From: an uncultured Eubacteriales bacterium
Lineage (GTDB): Bacteria > Bacillota > Clostridia > Oscillospirales > Oscillospiraceae
DNA: 9,415 nucleotides
Direction: 5' to 3'
Assembly: GCA_958427375.1 (NCBI GenBank)
Contig: CAUABY010000068.1
Span: forward strand, 1 to 9,415
In this document: positions 1 to 5,093 of the stretch, in pieces
Layout of the letters: every line of letters begins with the position of its first letter
Position numbering within the stretch: position 1 is the stretch's first letter
Made by a program: the position numbers and the translations under genes
Notes under the pieces: model-generated
The model's database searches: none
The model's input: only the letters and a program-made list of their open reading frames with translations
What the model was told of the DNA's origin: nothing

Positions 1-411
1 GATGCCCTTGATGACGATGTGGTTGGCATCGGGGACATCAATCTGAATGTCATCGTTCTCGGACATGATAATCTGGTGGGAGAAGCCGAGGTTCATGACA
101 AGATTCTTGCCCTCTTTTGCCGCACGGTAACCAACGCCGTTGATCTCCAGCTTCTTCTCGAAGCCGTTGGTCACGCCGACGACCATGTCGTTGACCAGGC
201 TTCTGGTCAGGCCGTGGAGCGCGCGGTTGCTCTGGGTGTCATCAGGACGGGAGACGTGGAGGACGCCCTCGACGTTCTCAACCTTCATCTGAGGAACTAA
301 AGTTCTCTCAAGAGTGCCCTTGGGGCCCTTGACGGTGATGTGGTTGTGCTCGTCGATCTTGACTTCTACGCCTGCGGGGATGGTGATGGGTTCTCTTCCT
401 ATTCTAGACAT
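1..411 (-). CDS. rplF: 50S ribosomal protein L6 (uL6), N-terminal part
   Basis: L6 is a 23S rRNA-binding protein of the large subunit, located near the factor-binding region. The reading frame opens at ATG 411 and stays open for 137 codons to the window edge; the family is usually about 180 residues, so roughly the last quarter lies outside. The start MSRIGREPITIPAGVEV is typical of the family, followed by the expected VKGPKGTLER segment (residues about 28-37) and NGVGYRA (residues about 93-99). An AGGAGG Shine-Dalgarno lies just upstream and overlaps the rpsH stop codon, which suggests translational coupling. It is the last gene seen of the rpsH-led unit; rplR and rpsE would be expected next outside the window. 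Confidence 0.97.
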   Translation of the reverse strand, partial: MSRIGREPITIPAGVEVKIDEHNHITVKGPKGTLERTLVPQMKVENVEGVLHVSRPDDTQSNRALHGLTRSLVNDMVVGVTNGFEKKLEINGVGYRAAKEGKNLVMNLGFSHQIIMSENDDIQIDVPDANHIVIKGI

Positions 412-423
412 TCTGCTACCTCC

Positions 424-822
424 TTACCAAATGAACGCAAGGACTTCGCCGCCAACATGCTCTTTGCGAGCCTGCTTATCGGTCATAACGCCCTTGGAAG
501 TGGAGATGATAGCAATGCCAAGGCCCTTGAGTACGCGGGGCAGCTCGTCGGCACCGGCGTAAACACGCAGGCCGGGCTTGCTGACGCGGCGGAGGCCCTG
601 AATAGCTTTCTCCTTACCGGGGAGATACTTGAGGGTAATGCGAATGACGCCCTGCGTGCCATCGTCGATGACCTGGTAATTCTTGATGTAGCCCTCATTG
701 AGCATGATCTCAGCAATTGCCTTCTTCATCTTCGACGCGGGGACGTCAACGGTTTCATGCTTCGCGGTGCCGGCGTTGCGGACACGGGTCAGCATATCTG
801 CAATGGGGTCGGTGATCTGCAT
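424..822 (-). CDS. rpsH: 30S ribosomal protein S8 (uS8)
   Basis: S8 is a primary 16S rRNA-binding protein (helix 21) needed for assembly of the central domain of the small subunit. In Escherichia coli it is also the translational repressor of the spc operon. The 132-residue product has the family's usual length, the start MQITDPIADMLTRVRNA, and the C-terminal signature GIAIISTSKGVMTDKQAR (residues 102-119) ending in GGEVLAFIW. ATG 822 is preceded by AGGAGG at 831-836 with 8-base spacing. Unusually, the gene does not directly follow rpsN: 401 bases and a non-ribosomal gene separate them, and rpsH has its own likely promoter and a long structured leader. The stop overlaps the rplF ribosome site. 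Confidence 0.98.
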   Translation of the reverse strand: MQITDPIADMLTRVRNAGTAKHETVDVPASKMKKAIAEIMLNEGYIKNYQVIDDGTQGVIRITLKYLPGKEKAIQGLRRVSKPGLRVYAGADELPRVLKGLGIAIISTSKGVMTDKQARKEHVGGEVLAFIW

Positions 823-836
823 AGGTTTATCCTCCT

Positions 837-1012
837 AATTTAGAAGTTACCGCCGAGGCGGTTGCGGCGGCGAGGTTCCATGCCAATGCTTGATTGGACA
901 CGGCCTTTCGCCGTCCTGTATATTCAATAACGCGGATGATCAGCCCGCGGAATTGACGAAATGGTTTTCCTGTGCCACCGAAAAGGGCATAAAATTCCCT
1001 TGGGGCACAAAT
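837..1012 (-). promoter_or_regulatory. structured 5' leader of rpsH, candidate ribosomal-protein leader RNA
   Basis: About 190 bases lie between the predicted transcription start near 1012 and the rpsH ATG, in a cluster where gaps are otherwise mostly under 20 bases. Read on the minus strand, four hairpins can be drawn. A: 971-1009, outer stem TGTGCC/GGCACA with an inner AAGGG/CCCTT. B: 924-956, TCAAT and CGCGG paired with CCGCG and ATTGA across a 2x2 internal loop. C: 896-916, ACGGC/GCCGT plus GG/CC around an AC/GT bulge, loop of five. D: 849-862, ACCGC with a CTCG loop and GCGGT. Hairpin D ends 12 bases before the Shine-Dalgarno. The hairpins are seen in the sequence; a role in autoregulation, with S8 the obvious ligand candidate, is inference. 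I could not match a clear S8-binding core. Confidence 0.5.
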
Positions 1013-1018
1013 CAATTT

Positions 1019-1047
1019 ATTATATATCATTTATTCTGCTTTTGCAA
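1019..1047 (-). promoter_or_regulatory. sigma-A-type promoter for the rpsH-rplF unit
   Basis: On the minus strand, -35 TTGCAA (1042-1047, four of six consensus positions) is separated by exactly 17 bases from a perfect -10 TATAAT (1019-1024). The stretch upstream of the -35, roughly 1048-1080, is very AT-rich with A-runs and could act as an UP element, as is common at ribosomal promoters. Transcription would start near 1012, giving a leader of about 190 bases before rpsH. This is the best promoter match in the window and suggests that rpsH and the genes after it are transcribed independently of the S10 block. Confidence 0.75.
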
Positions 1048-1098
1048 GCATTATTTTCTTGTTTTGTAACGTTTTTTTATTTATTTTGCTGCGCAAAC

Positions 1099-1128
1099 AA
1101 AAAACCAAAAGGCATTGTCAGCCAATGC
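1099..1128 (-). terminator. possible Rho-independent terminator of the SGNH-like gene
   Basis: Read on the minus strand, GCATTG and CAATGC form a 6-bp stem with a 5-base loop (1112-1128). The downstream T-rich tract TTTTGGTTTTTT is interrupted by GG. It lies about 95 bases past the stop of the SGNH-like gene and upstream of the rpsH promoter, where a terminator would be expected. The stem is short and the U-tract is interrupted, so termination may be partial. Confidence 0.5.
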
Positions 1129-1223
1129 AATACCGCATAATTTCAACGCGCAGATTTTCTTTTCTTATTGCGGAATTTTTGTGGGTTTGCAGGGCATTTA
1201 TTGCCGGAATACGCCCGTTCTCT
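1129..1223 (-). other. 3' flank of the SGNH-like gene, no gene seen
   Basis: This is the first part of the 401-base gap between the SGNH-like gene and rpsH. No open frame with a ribosome site is visible on either strand. A weak GGGC...GCCC pairing occurs just after the stop codon but lacks a following T-run. The remainder of the gap holds the possible terminator, the rpsH promoter and the rpsH leader, listed separately. Confidence 0.4.
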
Positions 1224-2624
1224 TCACTTGCTTCCGACAAGATAGAATCCCTCAAGCCCGTCCGCAAGCTCCTTGCTCGAAAAGATAAGCTCAAAGCTCT
1301 CTTCGCACTCCAGACAGTCATGCAGAAGCGTAACGTGGTTTCCGCCCGGAAGCGCAACGCCGTTCGGCCTGTTGCGCAGACTATAGAGCATATGGTCTGC
1401 AATGGCTTTCGCGTCACTCGTTACGAGCAGGTTCGGGTGCTGAATAAACGCCATACCGTCAGCATTGAAATTGATGGTGTAGCTTGTGTCGTTGTTTCTG
1501 GTGACGCAGGAATCTGTAACGGGGATGAAGCTCATGCTCGTAATCTGCTCGGCCTTATAATAGCCGCAGTATATGGGGTTCATCTTCCCCTCGGACGCGT
1601 CAACCTTTTCGTCGATGAGATTGCAGAGAAGCTCTATCCACACCTCGATGCCTTTGGCGTTGGGCAGGGTCTTATCAGCCTCAAAATAGTCATAGTACAC
1701 ATCCTCGCCCTTATCCAGCAGCGCGGAGCACCAATCGACCACGGGTATCGCGCAGTATGCCTCACTTATGCGCTTCATCCCGTCCAGCTCCTCGGTAATC
1801 TCGTGGAAGCACGGTTCAAGGGAGCAGATGATGTACGCGTCCGGGAATTTGGCGCTGAGCTTTGCGGTCAGAGAGGCGTAATTCAGCCAAAGCTCGGTAT
1901 TGTGCTGCACGGCACCGTAATAATTGGGGTCCTCCTCAAGCTGGTCATGCAGGCCATAGTTGAGGATTATGAGGTCGTAAGACTGGTCCTCCGGCATGGT
2001 GATAACGCGAAGAGCGTCAGCCAGAATGTTGCCGCCCGGCCAAGCGAGATTGGTAATAGTTACTTTAGCGCCGGAATTTGAGAGATACTTTCCCTCAAGA
2101 TAGTCCGAAAGCCCCTTGAGCTTTGCGCCGTCAACAATTCCGTTCACCGCGTCTCCGTCCGAATCCGCGGCGGACTCATCACCCATTACCAGAATATTGA
2201 TGCCAATGCCATTTTCAAGCTTTTGAAAGGCGCTGTATTCGTCATGATCTGTCACAGCCGCCTCGTTGGCCTCGGCTTTTTCGGTCTCTTCCGGCACCTT
2301 GGGCGCCTCAGAAGAAGCCGCGGGCTCAAGCGGGAGCTCTGCGGGCGTCGGCTCTGCGGGCATCGGCTCTGCATCCGAAAGTACTACCGTCGAAAGCTCC
2401 ATAGGCGAAAACGCGGCTGCAGATACCGGCTGCGCGGAGGCGCTGTCCGAAGCAGAAGGAGGGACGTCACTTTTTAATTTGACAGCCATAAATCCACCGG
2501 CGGCAAGAATCACAGCCGCCAGAAAAGCTGCCAATACTGCCGCGCTTTTTCCACTGTTTCTGCCGCTTTTTCGGCTTTTCGCGGTGCCGTCGTTATAACT
2601 ATCCTTGAATTTGTTGTGCGACAT
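1224..2624 (-). CDS. membrane-anchored SGNH/GDSL-hydrolase-like protein, probable pseudoenzyme
   Basis: I do not recognise a named gene. The product has 466 residues from ATG 2624. I prefer this start to ATG 2630, because AAGGAG at 2632-2637 sits 7 bases from 2624 but only 1 base from 2630. Layout: basic N-terminus (1-26), one hydrophobic segment (about 27-48) acting as a signal anchor, an Ala/Pro/Glu/Ser-rich linker (about 50-128), an SGNH-like domain (about 138-340), and a C-terminal region (341-466) of no family I know. SGNH blocks are visible: ILVMGDES (block I), NLAWPGG (block II), ILNYGLHDQ (block III) and DKTLPNAKG (block V). Expected GDS, GxND and DxxHPN read GDE, GLHD and DKTLPN, so the nucleophile Ser, oxyanion Asn and catalytic His appear lost while the fold is kept. 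It probably sits outside the membrane on the cell surface. The gene lies alone between rpsN and rpsH with its own control signals. Function unknown; carbohydrate or wall binding is conceivable but unsupported. Confidence 0.85.
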   Translation of the reverse strand: MSHNKFKDSYNDGTAKSRKSGRNSGKSAAVLAAFLAAVILAAGGFMAVKLKSDVPPSASDSASAQPVSAAAFSPMELSTVVLSDAEPMPAEPTPAELPLEPAASSEAPKVPEETEKAEANEAAVTDHDEYSAFQKLENGIGINILVMGDESAADSDGDAVNGIVDGAKLKGLSDYLEGKYLSNSGAKVTITNLAWPGGNILADALRVITMPEDQSYDLIILNYGLHDQLEEDPNYYGAVQHNTELWLNYASLTAKLSAKFPDAYIICSLEPCFHEITEELDGMKRISEAYCAIPVVDWCSALLDKGEDVYYDYFEADKTLPNAKGIEVWIELLCNLIDEKVDASEGKMNPIYCGYYKAEQITSMSFIPVTDSCVTRNNDTSYTINFNADGMAFIQHPNLLVTSDAKAIADHMLYSLRNRPNGVALPGGNHVTLLHDCLECEESFELIFSSKELADGLEGFYLVGSK

Positions 2625-2642
2625 AGTCATTCTCCTTCGGCC

Positions 2643-2677
2643 TAACCTGCGCGCGGAATTATTTCGCCCTCAGGTTA
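2643..2677. repeat. inverted repeat straddling the -10 of the SGNH-like gene promoter
   Basis: The perfect 7-base arms TAACCTG (2643-2649) and CAGGTTA (2671-2677) are separated by 21 bases on the plus strand. One arm lies in the -35/-10 spacer of the predicted promoter and the other at about the transcription start, so the pair brackets the -10 box. This placement would suit a repressor operator. It could also be chance, because the arms are short and far apart. Confidence 0.4.
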
Positions 2678-2685
2678 AGCGTCAA
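2658..2685 (-). promoter_or_regulatory. sigma-A-like promoter of the SGNH-like gene
   Basis: On the minus strand, -35 TTGACG (2680-2685, five of six consensus positions) is followed after 16 bases by -10 AATAAT (2658-2663, five of six). The -35 box overlaps the T-run of the terminator that follows rpsN. The predicted start near 2651 leaves a short leader of about 27 bases before ATG 2624. The position directly behind a terminator and directly before an isolated gene supports the call. Confidence 0.55.
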
Positions 2686-2715
2686 AAAGCTCCCTCGATT
2701 TCTCGAAGGAGCTTT
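2684..2715 (-). terminator. Rho-independent terminator after rpsN
   Basis: Read on the minus strand, 13 bases (2715-2703) pair with 13 bases (2698-2686), with one T-G wobble, around a GAAA tetraloop (2702-2699). The stem begins AAAGCTCC and ends GGAGCTTT, running into TTTTT (2688-2684). It begins 11 bases past the rpsN stop codon. The stem is strong and the U-run short, so it should end or strongly reduce transcription of the rpsJ-to-rpsN message before rpsH. Confidence 0.8.
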
Positions 2716-2726
2716 CTGTTGAAAAA

Positions 2727-2912
2727 TCAGAAGCTCGCCTTGCGAACGCCAGGAATCTGGCCCTTGTATGCCAGCTCTCTGAAGCAGATACGGCAGATGC
2801 CGTAGTTGCGCAGATAGGCGTGGGGACGTCCGCAAATCTTGCAGCGGTTGTACTTGCGGGTGGAGAACTTAGCAGGAGCCTGCTGCTTGAGAATCATAGA
2901 TTTCTTAGCCAT
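2727..2912 (-). CDS. rpsN: 30S ribosomal protein S14, zinc-binding type (uS14)
   Basis: S14 binds the head of the small subunit (16S 3' domain) and is needed for late assembly. This is the short zinc form (rpsN1 or rpsZ in some Bacillota): 61 residues with CKIC (Cys24, Cys27) and CRIC (Cys40, Cys43), the four-cysteine zinc site, and the usual ending GVRKASF. The N-terminus MAKKSMILKQ is slightly different from common relatives but gives the standard length. AGGAG lies about 10 bases before ATG 2912, immediately after the rplE stop. It is the last gene of the S10-led unit here, because a terminator hairpin follows at once. Confidence 0.97.
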   Translation of the reverse strand: MAKKSMILKQQAPAKFSTRKYNRCKICGRPHAYLRNYGICRICFRELAYKGQIPGVRKASF

Positions 2913-2928
2913 TTACTTAACTCCTTCC

Positions 2929-3468
2929 TTAGCTCACAAAGGGAGCGCCCATGAGTCTGAGGAGCTCACGAGCCTCTTCGTCGGTCTGGGCGGTGGTGGT
3001 GATTGCAATGTTCATACCGCGCAGCTTCTCAATCTTATCGTACTCGATTTCGGGGAAGATGATCTGCTCCTTGAGGCCAAGGCTGTAGTTGCCGCGGCCG
3101 TCAAAAGCGTCTGCGGAGATGCCGCGGAAGTCGCGGACACGGGGCAGAGCCACGTTGAACAGACGATCGAGGAACTCCCACATGCGGTCCTGACGCAGAG
3201 TGACCTTAACGCCGACCTTCATGCCTTCACGAAGCTTGAAGTTTGCAACGGACTTTCTTGCCACGGTGGCAACAGCGTGCTGACCGGTGATGGCGGAAAT
3301 GTCCTTAATGACTGCTTCAAGAGCCTTTGCGTTATCCTTGCAGTCACCGCAGCCGACGGAGACAACAACCTTGTCGATGCGGGGAATCTGCATGGTGGAC
3401 TTGTACTGGAACTTCTCCATGAGAGCCGGAGCAACTTCCTCAAGATACTTTTTCTTCATTCTTGTCAT
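2929..3468 (-). CDS. rplE: 50S ribosomal protein L5 (uL5)
   Basis: L5 binds 5S rRNA and helps form the central protuberance; it also contacts the P-site tRNA and the small-subunit head. The 179-residue product has the normal length. Family landmarks include IPRIDKVVVSVG (28-39), the KLREGMKVGVKVTLR stretch (78-92) and the FRGISADAFDGRGNYSLG segment (114-131). ATG 3468 is chosen because AAGGAG lies about 10 bases upstream and the product MTRMKKKYLEEV aligns with the usual family start; the in-frame ATG three codons later is too far from that site. It sits between rplX and rpsN in the standard order. Confidence 0.97.
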   Translation of the reverse strand: MTRMKKKYLEEVAPALMEKFQYKSTMQIPRIDKVVVSVGCGDCKDNAKALEAVIKDISAITGQHAVATVARKSVANFKLREGMKVGVKVTLRQDRMWEFLDRLFNVALPRVRDFRGISADAFDGRGNYSLGLKEQIIFPEIEYDKIEKLRGMNIAITTTAQTDEEARELLRLMGAPFVS

Positions 3469-3486
3469 AGTAAGTTATCTCCTTTC

Positions 3487-3792
3487 TCAGATTTCTGCGC
3501 CGCACTTCTTGCAGACGCGGGACTTCTTACCGTCAGCTATCTTGTGGCCGACGCGGGTGGGCTTGCCGCACTTGGGGCAGACGAGCATGACCTTTGAGAC
3601 ATACATCGGGGTTTCGACCTTGATGATGCCGCCGTCCTGACCCTGTCTCTGGGGCTTCTGGTGCTTGGTTGCGACGTTGACGCCCTCAACCGTGACCTTC
3701 ATGCCCTTGGGGTCGGCAATGAGAACCTTGCCCTGCTTGCCCTTGTCCTTACCGGACAGAACGATGACTTTATCGTCTTTCTTAATGTTCAT
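3487..3792 (-). CDS. rplX: 50S ribosomal protein L24 (uL24) with C-terminal zinc ribbon
   Basis: L24 binds the 5' domain of 23S rRNA early in large-subunit assembly and lies near the exit of the peptide tunnel. The 101-residue product starts with a KOW motif (KKDDKVIVLSGKDKGKQGKV, residues 4-23) and continues into EGVNVATKHQKP. The C-terminal third carries CPKC (Cys72, Cys75) and CKKC (Cys94, Cys97), an evident four-cysteine zinc ribbon absent from E. coli L24 but known in many Clostridia. AGGAGG lies 9 bases before ATG 3792, and the rplN stop is 14 bases away. Confidence 0.97.
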   Translation of the reverse strand: MNIKKDDKVIVLSGKDKGKQGKVLIADPKGMKVTVEGVNVATKHQKPQRQGQDGGIIKVETPMYVSKVMLVCPKCGKPTRVGHKIADGKKSRVCKKCGAEI

Positions 3793-3806
3793 TCTCTGCG
3801 ACCTCC

Positions 3807-4178
3807 TTAAATCACTTCGGGAGCCAGGGACAGGATCTTCATGTATTCCTTGTCACGAAGCTCACGGGCGACGGGTCCAAAGATACGAGTGCCGCGGGGG
3901 TTCTTATCACCGGTGTTGATAAGCACTGCTGCGTTCTCGTCGAAGCGGACATAGGTGCCGTCAGCACGGCGCACGGGCTTGACAGTGCGGACGATGACTG
4001 CCTTGACGACGTCGCCCTTCTTCACGCTGCCGCCGGGCGCTGCCTTGCGGACGGAGCAAACTATTACGTCACCGATGCTTGCATACTTGCGTCCGGAACC
4101 GCCCAGAACGCGGATGCACTTTAATTCCTTGGCGCCGGTGTTGTCGGCGACCTTCAGATAACTTTCCTGCTGTATCAT
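3807..4178 (-). CDS. rplN: 50S ribosomal protein L14 (uL14)
   Basis: L14 lies at the subunit interface of the large subunit, contacts helix 44 of 16S rRNA (bridge B8), and is the docking site of the silencing factor RsfS in many bacteria. The product is 123 residues, one longer than the most common length. Landmarks are MIQQESYLKVADNTGAKELKCIRVLGG (1-27) and the segment NTGDKNPRGTRIFGPVARELR (92-112, signature region). A GGAGG site lies 10 bases before ATG 4178. It sits between rpsQ and rplX as usual. Confidence 0.97.
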   Translation of the reverse strand: MIQQESYLKVADNTGAKELKCIRVLGGSGRKYASIGDVIVCSVRKAAPGGSVKKGDVVKAVIVRTVKPVRRADGTYVRFDENAAVLINTGDKNPRGTRIFGPVARELRDKEYMKILSLAPEVI

Positions 4179-4193
4179 TCTGTTGGCGCCTCC

Positions 4194-4457
4194 TTACTTA
4201 GCCTTCTCAACGATTTCAACCACGCGCCATCTCTTGTCCTTGGACAGGGGGCGGGTCTCCATCACGCGGACGATATCACCGATGCCGCACTCGTTGTTCT
4301 CATCGTGAGCCTTCAGGCGGTAGGTGCGTCCAATTATCTTCTTATAGGTCTTGTGGGCAACGCGATCCTCAACAATGACTACCACGGTCTTGTCCATCTT
4401 GTCGGATACGACCTTGCCTACGCGGGTCTTACGGGAAGTAGTTCTTTCTTCACTCAT
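4194..4457 (-). CDS. rpsQ: 30S ribosomal protein S17 (uS17)
   Basis: S17 is a primary 16S rRNA-binding protein of the small-subunit body, with an OB-fold. The 87-residue product has the usual length, with KMDKTVVV (20-27) and the signature METRPLSKDKRWRVVEIVEK (66-85). The first twelve residues (MSEERTTSRKTR) are the variable, basic part. AGGAGG lies 9 bases before ATG 4457, directly behind the rpmC stop, in the standard rpmC-rpsQ-rplN order. Confidence 0.97.
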   Translation of the reverse strand: MSEERTTSRKTRVGKVVSDKMDKTVVVIVEDRVAHKTYKKIIGRTYRLKAHDENNECGIGDIVRVMETRPLSKDKRWRVVEIVEKAK

Positions 4458-4471
4458 TTTCGCTTACCTCC

Positions 4472-4660
4472 TCAGTTCTGCTTCTCGCGCAGAACAGTCT
4501 TTACGCGAGCAATGTCACGGCGCGTGGCGGAAATCTTCGTGGGATTGTCAAGATGATTTGTAGCGTGCTGCATACGGAGCATGAAAAGATCCTTCTTGAG
4601 GTCGGTGAGCTTGCTCTGGAGCTCCTCGACGGACATGTTGCGTATTTCGTTTGCCTTCAT
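4472..4660 (-). CDS. rpmC: 50S ribosomal protein L29 (uL29)
   Basis: L29 is a small helical-hairpin protein at the tunnel exit, part of the docking area for signal recognition particle and trigger factor together with L23. From ATG 4660 the product is 62 residues: MKANEIRNMSVEELQSKL, then the second helix ending ARVKTVLREKQN. An in-frame GTG at 4672 would add four residues and overlap rplP. I prefer ATG 4660 because it gives the usual family start and lies one base after the rplP stop, with GGTGGTGA serving as a modest Shine-Dalgarno inside the end of rplP. Translation is probably coupled to rplP. Confidence 0.93.
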   Translation of the reverse strand: MKANEIRNMSVEELQSKLTDLKKDLFMLRMQHATNHLDNPTKISATRRDIARVKTVLREKQN

Positions 4661-4661
4661 C

Positions 4662-5093
4662 TTATTCACCACCGTTCTCAGACTCGTCGCCCTTCTTGAC
4701 TATCTTGGTCTTGATGGGCAATTTGTGGCTGGCAAGGCGGAGAGCTTCGCGGGCGACATCTTCAGGAACGCCTGCAATCTCAAACATCACTCTGCCGGGC
4801 TTAACAACTGCAACCCAGTATTCGGGTGCGCCTTTACCGGAACCCATACGGGTCTCAGCGGGCTTTGCGGTAACGGGCTTGTCAGGGAAAATCTTTATCC
4901 ACACCTGACCACCGCGCTTGGTATAACGGGTCATTGCGATACGGGCTGCCTCGATCTGGTTGGACTTAATCCAGCCCGGCTCCATCGCCACAAGACCGAA
5001 TTCACCGTAAGTGACCTTGTTGCCGCGGGTAGCTTTGCCCTTCATGCGGCCGCGCTGCACTCTGCGGTATTTAACTCTCTTAGGCATTAACAT
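4662..5093 (-). CDS. rplP: 50S ribosomal protein L16 (uL16)
   Basis: L16 organises the A-site side of the peptidyl-transferase centre and joins late in 50S assembly. The 143-residue product begins MLMPKRVKYRRVQRGRMKG, as in relatives, so ATG 5093 is preferred over ATG 5087. The core motifs FPDKPVTAKPAETRMGSGKG (69-88) and EYWVAVVKPGRVMFEIAGV (91-109) are present. The last residues, GDESENGGE, are an acidic, variable tail. The start codon overlaps the rpsC stop (TAATG), with GGAGG 9 bases upstream inside rpsC, so the two genes are translationally coupled. Confidence 0.97.
   Translation of the reverse strand: MLMPKRVKYRRVQRGRMKGKATRGNKVTYGEFGLVAMEPGWIKSNQIEAARIAMTRYTKRGGQVWIKIFPDKPVTAKPAETRMGSGKGAPEYWVAVVKPGRVMFEIAGVPEDVAREALRLASHKLPIKTKIVKKGDESENGGE

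Noticed and set aside
827..1030. Minus-strand 67-codon frame upstream of rpsH
   Set aside because: Its ATG at 1030 lies upstream of the predicted -10 box, so it would not be in the rpsH transcript, and it has no ribosome site. The region reads better as promoter plus structured leader.
1059..2081. Long plus-strand open frame of 340 codons opposite the SGNH-like gene
   Set aside because: It has no ribosome site and no recognisable domain, and it lies antisense to a gene with a good start, signal anchor and fold motifs. It is a reading-frame shadow.
823..2726. Insertion between rpsN and rpsH as a transposon or phage remnant
   Set aside because: There is no transposase, integrase, terminal inverted repeats or target duplication at the edges, and composition is close to the neighbours. 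The gene has orderly promoter and terminator signals.
4472..4672. GTG 4672 as the rpmC start
   Set aside because: It would add MVNK and overlap rplP by 11 bases, while ATG 4660 gives the usual L29 N-terminus one base after the rplP stop.
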